DNA of 17,522 nt from Bacillota bacterium (GTDB taxonomy: Bacteria; Bacillota; Clostridia; Christensenellales; Borkfalkiaceae): assembly GCA_003343805.1 (NCBI GenBank), contig QAKM01000026.1:1-17522 (forward strand), read 5' to 3'. Made by a program: the position numbers and the translations under genes. The notes under the pieces were generated by a model that was not told the origin of the DNA, made no database searches, and worked only from the letters and a program-made list of their open reading frames with translations. This document shows positions 1 to 6,929 of this stretch, in pieces; within the stretch, counting starts at the first letter, position 1; each line of letters starts with the position of its first letter.

Positions 1-1397
1 TGGAAGTCGATCTTGGGGCCGTAGAAGGCGCCGTCGCCCTCGTTGACCTCGTATTCGAGCCCCAGCCCTTCGAGCGCCGCCCGAAGCGCGTTCGTTGCGT
101 TCTCCCAATCTTCGTCCGAGCCCATGCTGTCGTCGGGACGAGTCGAAAGCTCCACATGATATTTGAACCCAAAGAGCTTGTACACCTCGTCGATGAGCTT
201 GACGACGCCCTTGATCTCGGACGTGATCTGTTCGGGGGTCATGAAGATGTGCGCATCGTCCTGCGTGAAGCAGCGCACACGCATGAGGCCGTGAAGCTGG
301 CCGCTCTTCTCGTGACGGTGGACGAGGCCGAGCTCGCCCATGCGGATGGGCAGATCCTTATAGCTGTGCGGCGAGAGTTTGTACACGAGCACGCCGCCCG
401 GGCAGTTCATGGGCTTGATGGCGCACTCCTCCCCGTCGATCTTGGTCGTATACATATTGTCCTTGTAGTGATCCCAATGGCCGGAGGTCTCCCACAGCGT
501 CCTCGTCATGATCATGGGCGTCTGCACCTCGACATAGCCGTCGCGGCGGTGGATCTGACGCCAGTAGTCGATGAGAAGGTTCTTCAGGATCATGCCGTTG
601 GGCAGGAAGAACGGGAAGCCGCGGCCCTCGTTGAGAAGCGCGAAGAGCTTGAGCTCTCTGCCGAGCTTGATGTGGTCACGCTTCTTCGCCTCTTCGAGCA
701 TGACGAAGTAGGCATCCATCTCCTCCTTCTTTGCAAACGCGGTGCCATAGATGCGGGTGAGCATCTTCTTCTTTTCGTCGCCGCGCCAGTAAGCGCCCGC
801 AATGCTCATCAGCTTGAACGCCTTGATCTTGCCCGTCGAAGGAAGGTGCGGCCCGCGGCAGAGGTCGATGAATGCACCCTGCTTGTAGAAGGAGATCTCC
901 TCCCCTTCGGGCAGGTCGTTGATGAGCTCCACTTTATAGTTTTCACCAAAACCGCTCATGAGGGCGATCGCCTCGTTCCGCGGCAGCGTAAAGCGCTCGA
1001 TGGGAAGATTGCTCTTGATGATCTTCTTCATCTCCGCCTCGATCTTGGCAAAGTCGTCCATCGTGATGGGCGTCTTGAAGTCGATGTCATAGTAGAACCC
1101 GTTGTCGATGACGGGCCCGATGGCGAGCTTGCAGGTCGGATAAATGCTCTTGATGGCCTGTGCCAGAACGTGCGCGCAGGTGTGACGGTAGACGTGCAGG
1201 CCGTCCTTGTCCTTGAGCGTAATGATCTCAAGGCTGTCTCCCTCTTTGAGGGGCGTCGAAAGATCGACGAGTTCCCCGTTCACCTTAGCGGCAACGGCAG
1301 CCCGTGCGAGCCCTTCCGAGATCGCTCTTGCGGCAGCGGCGCAGTCCGCGCCCTCCGAAACTTCCAGTGCATCCCCGTTTTTGAGAATGATCTTCAT
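1..1397 (-). CDS. thrS: Threonyl-tRNA synthetase, 3' end cut by window edge
   Basis: Charges tRNA-Thr with threonine in the cytoplasm. About 465 codons are present of the usual ~640: the end of the catalytic domain and the C-terminal anticodon-binding domain lie outside the window. The N-terminal TGS domain covers roughly residues 1-62. The editing (SAD) domain follows, with HTCAH at 72-76 and a later CRGPHLPSTG motif. The class II core begins with WETSGHWDHY, and Cys332 in MNCPGG matches the first zinc ligand of the family. HRHEKSGQLHGLMRVR, carrying the second zinc-ligand His, and FTQDDAHIF follow. The start ATG at 1397-1395 is preceded by a perfect AAGGAGG. The gene follows a ytxC-like gene, as in Bacillus, and has its own promoter and T-box leader. 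Nothing in the visible part looks defective. Confidence 0.97.
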   Translation of the reverse strand, partial: MKIILKNGDALEVSEGADCAAAARAISEGLARAAVAAKVNGELVDLSTPLKEGDSLEIITLKDKDGLHVYRHTCAHVLAQAIKSIYPTCKLAIGPVIDNGFYYDIDFKTPITMDDFAKIEAEMKKIIKSNLPIERFTLPRNEAIALMSGFGENYKVELINDLPEGEEISFYKQGAFIDLCRGPHLPSTGKIKAFKLMSIAGAYWRGDEKKKMLTRIYGTAFAKKEEMDAYFVMLEEAKKRDHIKLGRELKLFALLNEGRGFPFFLPNGMILKNLLIDYWRQIHRRDGYVEVQTPMIMTRTLWETSGHWDHYKDNMYTTKIDGEECAIKPMNCPGGVLVYKLSPHSYKDLPIRMGELGLVHRHEKSGQLHGLMRVRCFTQDDAHIFMTPEQITSEIKGVVKLIDEVYKLFGFKYHVELSTRPDDSMGSDEDWENATNALRAALEGLGLEYEVNEGDGAFYGPKIDF

Positions 1398-1451
1398 ATA
1401 AAACCTCCTTCCTATGCAGGAAATATCCAATTTAATTCAAGTTTTTCTGCG

Positions 1452-1468
1452 ATTATGTCAGACATAAT
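1452..1468. promoter_or_regulatory. 17-bp palindrome between the T-box terminator and the thrS RBS
   Basis: ATTATGTC-A-GACATAAT is a perfect inverted repeat with a single central base, in the AT-rich stretch between the regulated terminator and AAGGAGG. A one-base centre suits a DNA-binding site better than an RNA hairpin, although ATTATG with a five-base loop could also fold in RNA. No protein is assigned to it. Confidence 0.4.
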
Positions 1469-1483
1469 ACTATGTAAAAATAA

Positions 1484-1526
1484 GAAAAACGCCCTCAATC
1501 CTTCCATTCCGAAGAGATTAAGGACG
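1484..1526 (-). terminator. Regulated intrinsic terminator of the thrS T-box
   Basis: On the minus strand CGTCCTTAATC (1526-1516) pairs with GATTGAGGGCG (1500-1490), allowing G-U pairs, and is followed by TTTTTC. The 5' arm shares CCTTAA with the antiterminator, so the two structures exclude each other. It also serves as the stop point for any read-through from ytxC. Confidence 0.9.
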
Positions 1527-1711
1527 CATCATCTGCGCGGTTCCACCTTAATTGCCGCAGTCAATGCGGCCGCTCGAATGCAGTTTTACCCGGAAAAGTG
1601 GTTTCGCTCTCTGCGGTCCCGGACGCGCCTTGCAGCCAAAGGGCGCGCTCTCTGCACCGGATCGGGCAGTGCTACTTGTCTTTGCCGTGACCATGCTCTC
1701 CCGCACGATCT
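1484..1711 (-). promoter_or_regulatory. T-box leader of thrS, specifier ACC (Thr)
   Basis: A tRNA-sensing leader RNA that lets transcription continue into thrS when uncharged tRNA-Thr binds. The conserved T-box AAGGTGGAACCGCGC is read on the minus strand at 1549-1535. The Stem I motifs GACAAGTAG and AGAGAG (1653-1648) come earlier, followed by GCGAAACCAC, in which ACC (1602-1600) sits in the usual specifier position. ACC is a threonine codon, agreeing with the gene downstream. TTAAGG (1550-1545) can pair with CCTTAA (1523-1518) as antiterminator, in competition with the terminator annotated separately. The Stem I boundaries are read by eye. Confidence 0.93.
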
Positions 1712-1717
1712 TGCTCT

Positions 1718-1746
1718 ATTATAGCCGATGTCCCTCGCTTTGTCAA
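1718..1746 (-). promoter_or_regulatory. Sigma-A promoter of thrS
   Basis: Read on the minus strand: TTGACA at 1746-1741, a 17-bp spacer, and TATAAT at 1723-1718. Both hexamers match consensus exactly. The predicted start is near 1711, just before the T-box Stem I. The TGA stop of the upstream ytxC-like gene (1745-1743) lies inside the -35 hexamer. Confidence 0.93.
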
Positions 1747-2606
1747 GAGAATACGGCGCGCTCGGGGTAATATTTTTGCAGGAATTCCCCCATCCGCGCC
1801 GAGACCGTCCCCAAACATTTCACATAGCCCGCATCGGCGAGCATGATCTCCCGCTCCGCACTCTCCTCCCCCGTGAGACGGGAAAGCCGCAGCGGCGAAA
1901 AGTCCTCCCGAAAGACGCTCTGCCCCTGCAGATAGACGGTGCGGCGGCTCTCATGCACCAGAAATCCGCTGAAATTCTTCAGATCCCGCCCCGAAAAACT
2001 CTCAGGGATATACGAGGCGATCCGCTGCCACTTCTCCCGAAGCGCAGCCATCCGGAAGTGATACACCCCGTCGATGCAGAACTCCCTCTCACTCACAAGA
2101 CGGGGCAGGATGTACTCCCGGTCCACCTCGAGATCGGCCGCAATGAGCGCCGAAAGGAGCAGCCCCTTCTCCCGCCGCGGCAGACACACCTGCACGCACG
2201 CATCCAAAAAGCGATACTTGTACCCCACACCGACGACCTCCGTCATGCGCTCGAGCAACACGGGCAGGACATCCTCTTTTGAAAAGATGCGGCAGCACGC
2301 CCGTCCGTCCGCAAAGGAGAGCTCCGCCCTCCCCTCCTTCACACAGCCGCTCACCGCGTTGTAGAGATAGGTGAGATAAGCGCTGTTTCTGAGACATTCC
2401 GATACGATCCATTCCACAACGTTATTGTATGCCGCCCGAAGCGTTTTATTTCTCCCGCCGCGATTTTGTGTCAAAAGACGGGATGCTTTCCTTCGTGACA
2501 CATTTGTGAAATTTTTCCCAATTCGCAAAAATCTCTTGACAACGGCAAAATGGAGGCTAAAATAGAAGAAAATCCCAAAAAAGGAGGAACGGCATGAAAC
2601 GCACAC
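1743..2606 (-). CDS. YtxC-like protein, true start unresolved
   Basis: Resembles the YtxC family (named as a putative sporulation protein, function unknown), which lies directly upstream of thrS in Bacillus. The recognisable part begins around GYKYRFLDACVQ, followed by LLLSALIAADLEVDREYILPR and HFRMAALREKWQRIASYIP, then a FLVHESRRTVYL stretch. The longest open frame gives 287 aa, but its first ~45 residues are antisense to the promoter of the divergent metal cluster and look unlike protein. The real start is probably a GTG or TTG near 2400-2480, where no good ribosome binding site could be found. The family match is from remembered motifs, not a search. The stop codon overlaps the thrS promoter. 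No transmembrane segment is evident in the conserved part. Confidence 0.6.
   Translation of the reverse strand: MCVSCRSSFFGIFFYFSLHFAVVKRFLRIGKNFTNVSRRKASRLLTQNRGGRNKTLRAAYNNVVEWIVSECLRNSAYLTYLYNAVSGCVKEGRAELSFADGRACCRIFSKEDVLPVLLERMTEVVGVGYKYRFLDACVQVCLPRREKGLLLSALIAADLEVDREYILPRLVSEREFCIDGVYHFRMAALREKWQRIASYIPESFSGRDLKNFSGFLVHESRRTVYLQGQSVFREDFSPLRLSRLTGEESAEREIMLADAGYVKCLGTVSARMGEFLQKYYPERAVFS
2536..2563 (+). promoter_or_regulatory. Sigma-A promoter of the metal-uptake cluster
   Basis: TTGACA (2536-2541), 16-bp spacer, TAAAAT (2558-2563), 30 bases before the first ATG at 2594. It overlaps the 5' part of the divergent ytxC-like reading frame. No clear Zur, Fur or MntR box (for instance TCGTAAT..ATTACGA) was found over or beside it. 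Confidence 0.8.
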
Positions 2607-2908
2607 GCATCCTGCAGCGGGCGATCGCCCTTTTGACGGCGCTTTTGCTCCTCTTCTGCCTCGTATTCTCCTTCACCTTTTTGGGGATCAACGCAGATCA
2701 CGAGTGCCTCTCTTCCGAGGACTGCCCGATCTGCACCGAGATGAGTCTGTGCAATGAACTCACGCACACGCTCGGCTGTGCCGCTCCCTCCGAAGAGGAA
2801 GAGCGCCCCGCGGCTCCGTCCTATCCGATCGAACACCGCACCGAGCGCCGCGCCGCGAAGAGAGCCGCCGCAACGCCCGTCTCGCTCAAAGTAAAACTCA
2901 TCGATTGA
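2594..2908 (+). CDS. Small Cys/His-rich membrane-anchored protein, first gene of the metal cluster
   Basis: 104 aa, no assigned function. A positively charged start is followed by a hydrophobic helix at about 10-32, which could be an uncleaved anchor or a signal peptide. Next comes a compact Cys/His cluster: H36, C38, C44, C47 (CPIC), C53, H58 and C62. The tail is rich in Arg, Ala and Glu and ends in LKVKLID. The start is supported by AAGGAGG eight bases upstream and by the promoter above. The C-x5-C-x2-C-x5-C layout suggests metal binding outside the membrane. Similar short proteins are remembered beside zinc ABC transporters in gut Clostridia, but this was not searched. A 217-base gap separates it from the next gene. 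A role as metal chaperone or sensor is inference only. Confidence 0.8.
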   Translation: MKRTRILQRAIALLTALLLLFCLVFSFTFLGINADHECLSSEDCPICTEMSLCNELTHTLGCAAPSEEEERPAAPSYPIEHRTERRAAKRAAATPVSLKVKLID

Positions 2909-3125
2909 ACCTTTCGCAAGGCATCAAAGACGTTTTGCGCGGTCAAAAGCCATGCCCGCACAGTTTTTTGCTGTGCCCGCACGGCCATTTGAGCGTGCCT
3001 GCGCAATGATCTGATTGCGCGTCTTTGCGTACGGTCAGCATTGCCCGTGCGTTCCGCCTTGCTTTTTTGTTGCCTTTGCGTTCAATATACTTATTAAATT
3101 CAGATCTAACGATGAGGTTTACGAC
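2909..3125. other. Non-coding gap with two hairpins inside the metal cluster
   Basis: Holds two short perfect inverted repeats: GCACAG/CTGTGC with a T-rich loop (2958-2976) and GCGCAAT/ATTGCGC (3001-3020). TGCCCGCAC occurs twice around the first. Neither hairpin is followed by a clean T-run, so termination is doubtful. A weak promoter-like pair, TTGCCT (3070) and TTAAAT (3094) 18 bp apart, could give the downstream genes separate expression. No gene is seen. Confidence 0.5.
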
Positions 3126-3647
3126 ATGAAACACGCGATCCGCCACATCCTCTCCGCCCTTGTGATCCTCGCTGCCATCCTCTCGGGCGCGGGATGCGAC
3201 TATGTGCTCAACGAGCGCACCTTCTTCAAGACCATGACGAATATGCTCGCCTTCCCCTCTTCGTATATGGGGAGCGAAATCGAGCTCGACTGCTTTGTCT
3301 ACGAGCTCACCGATGTGGAGAGCGGCAAGGAATACACCCTCGGCGTCCGCAAGTGCTCCTCGGGCGTCGGCTGCACCTGCGGCAACGATACCATCATCGG
3401 CTTTATCCTCAACTACGACGGCGCCATTCCCGCCGCCCGCAATCAGAGCGAGGACACGAACGACAAGGCGTGGATCCACATTGCGGGGAAGCTCGAAAGC
3501 GACACGCCCGAGACCATCGCCATCGCCGCCTATACGAACGGCGTCCCCAACGGCAGCACGGAATACATCCAGATGTTCCGCTTTGCCGTCAGTTCATTGA
3601 GCGAGATCGCAGACTATTCCTCGCTCGCCTACTATGTGACGGACTGA
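3126..3647 (+). CDS. Putative lipoprotein with YcgQ/DUF1980-like domain
   Basis: 173 aa. A signal peptide with h-region at about 8-20 ends in LSGAGC; C24 is the likely lipidated cysteine, though the lipobox is not classical. The mature part resembles the C-terminal domain of YcgQ/TIGR03943 proteins: SYMGSEIELDCFVYEL (46-61), then LGVRKCSSGVGCTCG (72-86) where the family has an R...CC segment, then IIGFIL and AWIHIAGKLE (115-124). C77, C83 and C85 could bind metal. The ATG at 3126 has GAGG eight bases upstream; a TTG further upstream in the same frame would destroy the signal peptide. It lies 37 bases before the next gene in a metal importer cluster, so surface metal handling is inferred. The family relation is by motif only. 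Confidence 0.75.
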   Translation: MKHAIRHILSALVILAAILSGAGCDYVLNERTFFKTMTNMLAFPSSYMGSEIELDCFVYELTDVESGKEYTLGVRKCSSGVGCTCGNDTIIGFILNYDGAIPAARNQSEDTNDKAWIHIAGKLESDTPETIAIAAYTNGVPNGSTEYIQMFRFAVSSLSEIADYSSLAYYVTD

Positions 3648-3684
3648 TCCGTCCCCCTACATTCATTTCGGAGATATTTGACTT

Positions 3685-4377
3685 ATGAAACGATCTGCTG
3701 CGGCGGCCCGTCCCGCCAATAAACCCGCATCCGCCCGCGACCGCAGGCGGATGGAAGAGCTGCGCCGCGCCCGCGAAGAGGCATACGAAACGGCTCTGAA
3801 GAAGCTCTCCCCCCTCCTCCTGTCCGTCCTTCTCGTCGGCGTCCTCGTGCTCGCGCTCTCCTTCTGCGACCTTGCCTACATCCACAACACCGACGTCGGC
3901 CGCGAAGTGAGCGTCAGCCTCTGGTCCTTTGCCCTGGCAACGGTCACGGGCAGCTTTTCCTCCCCCGCCGAAGTATTCGGCGACATCGCCGTCCCCTTCT
4001 ACTACTATGCCGAGACAGGCACCATCCTCACAGGCATCCTCTCCCTCCTGACCATCCTCGCGGCACTTGCGCTCATCGTACTCTCCGCGATCCTGTTCGC
4101 AAAGCGCAAGTACGATCTTCTTCCCCTCGTGCTCTTTGCGGCAGGCGTCACCGTCATCCTGCTCATCGGATGCCTCATCGCGGCGCTTTCCCTCAACGGC
4201 TCGCAGATCCTGCCCATCTACTGCAGCGGCAACCCCGCCTGCTCCATCCGTTCGGACGGCTGGTTCCCGCTCCTTTCCGGCGTCGCGGCGCTCACCCTTT
4301 CCGTGATCGCGACGATCCGGTACCGCGCTGCCCGCCGTCTTCTGGAGAGCCCCGTCCGCGCAGGAGGTGCCGCATGA
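3685..4377 (+). CDS. Unrecognised four-helix membrane protein in the metal cluster
   Basis: 230 aa, no family recognised. Residues 1-40 are highly charged (RDRRRMEELRRAREEAYE), probably a cytoplasmic amphipathic helix. Four hydrophobic segments follow at about 43-62, 113-138, 145-170 and 193-212, with a short Arg-rich tail. The loop before the last helix carries C180-SGNPA-C186, and the loop after helix 1 is about 50 residues long with several aromatics; both would lie outside the cell if the N-terminus is inside. GGAG sits 12 bases before the ATG. The stop overlaps the start of the binding-protein gene by four bases (ATGA), so translational coupling is likely. A role in metal uptake is inferred only from this coupling. 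Confidence 0.8.
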   Translation: MKRSAAAARPANKPASARDRRRMEELRRAREEAYETALKKLSPLLLSVLLVGVLVLALSFCDLAYIHNTDVGREVSVSLWSFALATVTGSFSSPAEVFGDIAVPFYYYAETGTILTGILSLLTILAALALIVLSAILFAKRKYDLLPLVLFAAGVTVILLIGCLIAALSLNGSQILPIYCSGNPACSIRSDGWFPLLSGVAALTLSVIATIRYRAARRLLESPVRAGGAA

Positions 4378-5336
4378 AAACCCTCAAAAAATACCTCTGC
4401 GCCCTCTTTGCCGCCCTCACGGCACTCACGCTCCTCCTGACAGGCGCCTGCGCCAATTCCGAAAACAGCGACAAGATCCAGATCGTCTGCACCATCTTCC
4501 CGCAGTATGACTGGGTGCGCGAACTCACAGATGGAGCGGAGAACGTCGAAGTTACCCTCCTCGAAGACTCGGGCGCCGATCTCCACAACTTCCAGCCCTC
4601 TGCCGCCGATAAAGTCGCCATCCTCAACGCCGATCTCTTTGTCTACATCGGCGGGGAGTCGGACGAATGGGCAAGAACGCTCCTCGAGAATGCCGACCGG
4701 GAGGTGCGCTCGCTCGACCTCCTCGACGCCCTCGGGGATCGGGCGCTCACCGAAGAGGAGGGCATTCAGGACAGCGGCGAGCACGATCATGACCACGACG
4801 AGATCGACGAACACATCTGGCTCTCTCTCAAAAATGCCGAGGTGCTCGTCTCTGCGATCGCAGACGAGCTCTGCGCTGTGGACGAAGGCAATGCTACGCT
4901 CTATCAAAGCAATGCGGCATCCTATCTTGCAGAACTTTCCGCCCTTGACGAAGCCTATGAGGAGACGGTTGCCTCCGCCGCCCGCACCGTGCTCGTCTTT
5001 GCCGACCGCTACCCCTTCCGATACCTCGCCCACGACTACGGCCTCACCTGTTATGCCGCATTTTCGGGCTGTTCGGCGGAATCGGAGGCAAGTTTTGCGA
5101 CCATCCTCGCGCTCGTCAAGCACGTCGAGGAGAACGCGCTCCCCTATGTGATGGTGCTGGAGAACAGCACGCACGGGATCGCCGAGCAGGTCATTGAAAA
5201 TACCGCGAGCAAGGATCAGCGCATCCTCGCGATCAATTCGCTGCAATCGGTGGACCGCAAGGCCATCGAAGAAGGGGCGACCTATCTCGGCCTCATGCAG
5301 AAAGATCTCGCCGTCCTTCAGACGGCGCTCAACTGA
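4374..5336 (+). CDS. Metal ABC transporter binding lipoprotein, ZnuA-like
   Basis: 320 aa substrate-binding protein of the metal (zinc/manganese) cluster A-1 family. It captures the ion outside the membrane for the permease encoded two genes on. The signal peptide ends in LLTGAC, with C26 probably lipidated. Likely metal ligands are H71 (GADLHNFQPS), H147 (DEHIWLS) and H220 (YLAHDYG). A short His/Asp-rich loop at 136-147 (EHDHDHDEIDEH) precedes H147, a feature typical of zinc members. The C-terminal position that is often Asp in this family (TDSL type) appears as AINSL with N288, suggesting a three-His site. AGGAGG lies just upstream of the ATG, which overlaps the previous stop. Zinc is more likely than manganese, from sequence only. 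Confidence 0.92.
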   Translation: MKTLKKYLCALFAALTALTLLLTGACANSENSDKIQIVCTIFPQYDWVRELTDGAENVEVTLLEDSGADLHNFQPSAADKVAILNADLFVYIGGESDEWARTLLENADREVRSLDLLDALGDRALTEEEGIQDSGEHDHDHDEIDEHIWLSLKNAEVLVSAIADELCAVDEGNATLYQSNAASYLAELSALDEAYEETVASAARTVLVFADRYPFRYLAHDYGLTCYAAFSGCSAESEASFATILALVKHVEENALPYVMVLENSTHGIAEQVIENTASKDQRILAINSLQSVDRKAIEEGATYLGLMQKDLAVLQTALN

Positions 5337-5347
5337 GGAGGCATCCC

Positions 5348-6076
5348 ATGGAACAGATGCACGAACCCCTTCTCACCTGCCGCGACCTTTCCCTCGGCTA
5401 TGAGGGCCGTCCGGTCGCGGAACATATCTCCTTTTCGGTCACGCCCGGCGATTATCTGTGCATCGTCGGCGAGAACGGCAGCGGCAAATCCACCCTCGTC
5501 AAGACGCTCTTAGGACTGCAGCCGCACCTCGGCGGCACCATCGAACGCAGCGCCGCCCTCCGCCGCACCGCCATCGGCTATCTGCCCCAGCAGACGCCCG
5601 TCCAACGCGACTTCCCCGCCACCGTCGGGGAGATCGTCCTCTCCGGCTTCCTCGCAAAGGCGGGCCTCCGCCCCTTCTATACGAAACAAGAGAAGGCGCT
5701 TGCCGCCGAAAAGATGGAACGGCTGGGCATCACCGCGCTCAAAAAACGCTGTTACCGCGAGCTTTCGGGCGGCCAGCAGCAGCGCGTCCTGCTCGCACGG
5801 GCGCTGTGCGCGACGGACACCATGCTGCTTCTGGACGAACCCGTCGCGGGTCTCGACCCCAAGGTCACGCAGGAGATGTACGAGCTCATCGAGGATCTCA
5901 ACCAGCGCGACCGCATCACCATCCTCATGGTCTCGCACGATATTTCCGCCGTGCTCGGCTATGCGACGCACATCCTGCACGTCATGCACGGGAGCTGCTT
6001 CTTCGGCACAACGGAGCAATACCGCGGGAGCGAGGCGGGCAAACTCTTCGCCCAAGGAGGCTGCCATGCTGCATGA
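5348..6076 (+). CDS. Metal ABC transporter ATPase, ZnuC-like
   Basis: 242 aa, the full length of a single nucleotide-binding domain. Walker A is GENGSGKST at about 38-46, followed by the Q-loop in YLPQQTP. The signature is LSGGQQQRV, Walker B is MLLLDEPVAGLD, and the H-loop is SHD. It powers ion import with the neighbouring permease. The ATG at 5348 follows GAGGAGG and is 11 bases after the binding-protein stop; a second in-frame ATG three codons on is a less likely start. The reading frame overlaps the permease start by 11 bases, indicating one transcript and coupled translation. The metal specificity is set by its partners, not by this protein. Confidence 0.95.
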   Translation: MEQMHEPLLTCRDLSLGYEGRPVAEHISFSVTPGDYLCIVGENGSGKSTLVKTLLGLQPHLGGTIERSAALRRTAIGYLPQQTPVQRDFPATVGEIVLSGFLAKAGLRPFYTKQEKALAAEKMERLGITALKKRCYRELSGGQQQRVLLARALCATDTMLLLDEPVAGLDPKVTQEMYELIEDLNQRDRITILMVSHDISAVLGYATHILHVMHGSCFFGTTEQYRGSEAGKLFAQGGCHAA

Positions 6077-6929
6077 AGTTCTCTCCGTGATGTCGTGGGC
6101 GGAATTTCTCTCCTTCTTCCAATACCCCTTTGTGTGGCGCGCGATCATCGTCGGTACGCTCATTGCTCTCGTCGCGGCGCTTTTGGGCGTAACGCTTGTC
6201 TTAAAACGCTTTTCCTTCATCGGCGACAGCCTCTCGCACGTCGCATTCGGGGCGATGGCGGTCGCAGCCGTTGCCGGGATCACCGATCAGATGCTCATCA
6301 TCCTGCCCGTCACCATCCTCGCCGCCGTGCTGCTCCTGCGCTCCGGCCACCGGGCAAAGGTCAACGGGGATGCGCAGCTCGCCCTCATCTCCGTCTCCGC
6401 CCTCGCGATCGGCTATCTCATCTACAATCTTTCGGGTTCATCCAATGTTTCGGGCGACGTCTGCACGACGCTGTTCGGCTCGACCTCCATTCTCGAACTC
6501 ACTCCTTTTGATCTTTGGATGAGCGTGGGACTGTCCGCAGCCGTCGTCATCGTCTTTGTGCTCCTGTATCATAAGATCTTTGCCGTCACCTTCGACGAGA
6601 CATTTTACAAGGCAACGGGCGTCAAAACGGAGCTTTACAACCTCATCATCGCCGTCGTCATCGCCGTCATCATCGTGCTCGCGATGGATCTCGTGGGGTC
6701 GCTGCTGATTTCGGCGCTCGTTATCTTTCCGGCGCTTTCGGGGATGCGGCTCTTTCAAAGTTTTAAGAAAGTGACCATCTTTTCCGCAGCTCTTTCCGTC
6801 GTGTGCGCCCTCCTGGGCCTGCTGCTTTCCATCTGGCTCTCCACGCCCGTCGGCTCCACCATCGTCGCCGTCGATCTTGTGGCCTTCCTCGCGTGCAGCG
6901 CCGTCGGAATGGCCGCAAAGCGTGCATGA
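6066..6929 (+). CDS. Metal ABC transporter permease, ZnuB-like
   Basis: 287 aa polytopic membrane protein of the ABC-3 (ZnuB/MntB/TroC) family. Recognisable features are WRAIIVGTLIALVAALLGVTLVLKRFSFIGDSLSHVAFGA-type sequence near the N-terminus (first helix, then the conserved GDSLSH), VNGDAQLALIS, and the C-terminal SLLISALVIFPAL segment. About eight hydrophobic stretches can be seen. The ATG at 6066 has AAGGAGG six bases upstream and overlaps the end of the ATPase gene; an ATG at 6090 is possible but lacks such a site. It is the last gene of the cluster, about 150 bases before an intrinsic terminator. Confidence 0.94.
   Translation: MLHEVLSVMSWAEFLSFFQYPFVWRAIIVGTLIALVAALLGVTLVLKRFSFIGDSLSHVAFGAMAVAAVAGITDQMLIILPVTILAAVLLLRSGHRAKVNGDAQLALISVSALAIGYLIYNLSGSSNVSGDVCTTLFGSTSILELTPFDLWMSVGLSAAVVIVFVLLYHKIFAVTFDETFYKATGVKTELYNLIIAVVIAVIIVLAMDLVGSLLISALVIFPALSGMRLFQSFKKVTIFSAALSVVCALLGLLLSIWLSTPVGSTIVAVDLVAFLACSAVGMAAKRA

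Noticed and set aside
156..1724. Open frame of 522 codons on the plus strand
   Set aside because: It is antisense to thrS and its T-box leader.
2480..2593. Zur, Fur or MntR operator at the metal-cluster promoter
   Set aside because: No palindrome resembling the known Firmicutes boxes was found; only weak A/T dyads are present.
3015..3125. Longer start (TTG) for the YcgQ-like lipoprotein gene
   Set aside because: It would place about 37 residues before the signal peptide and has no ribosome binding site; the ATG at 3126 gives a normal signal sequence.
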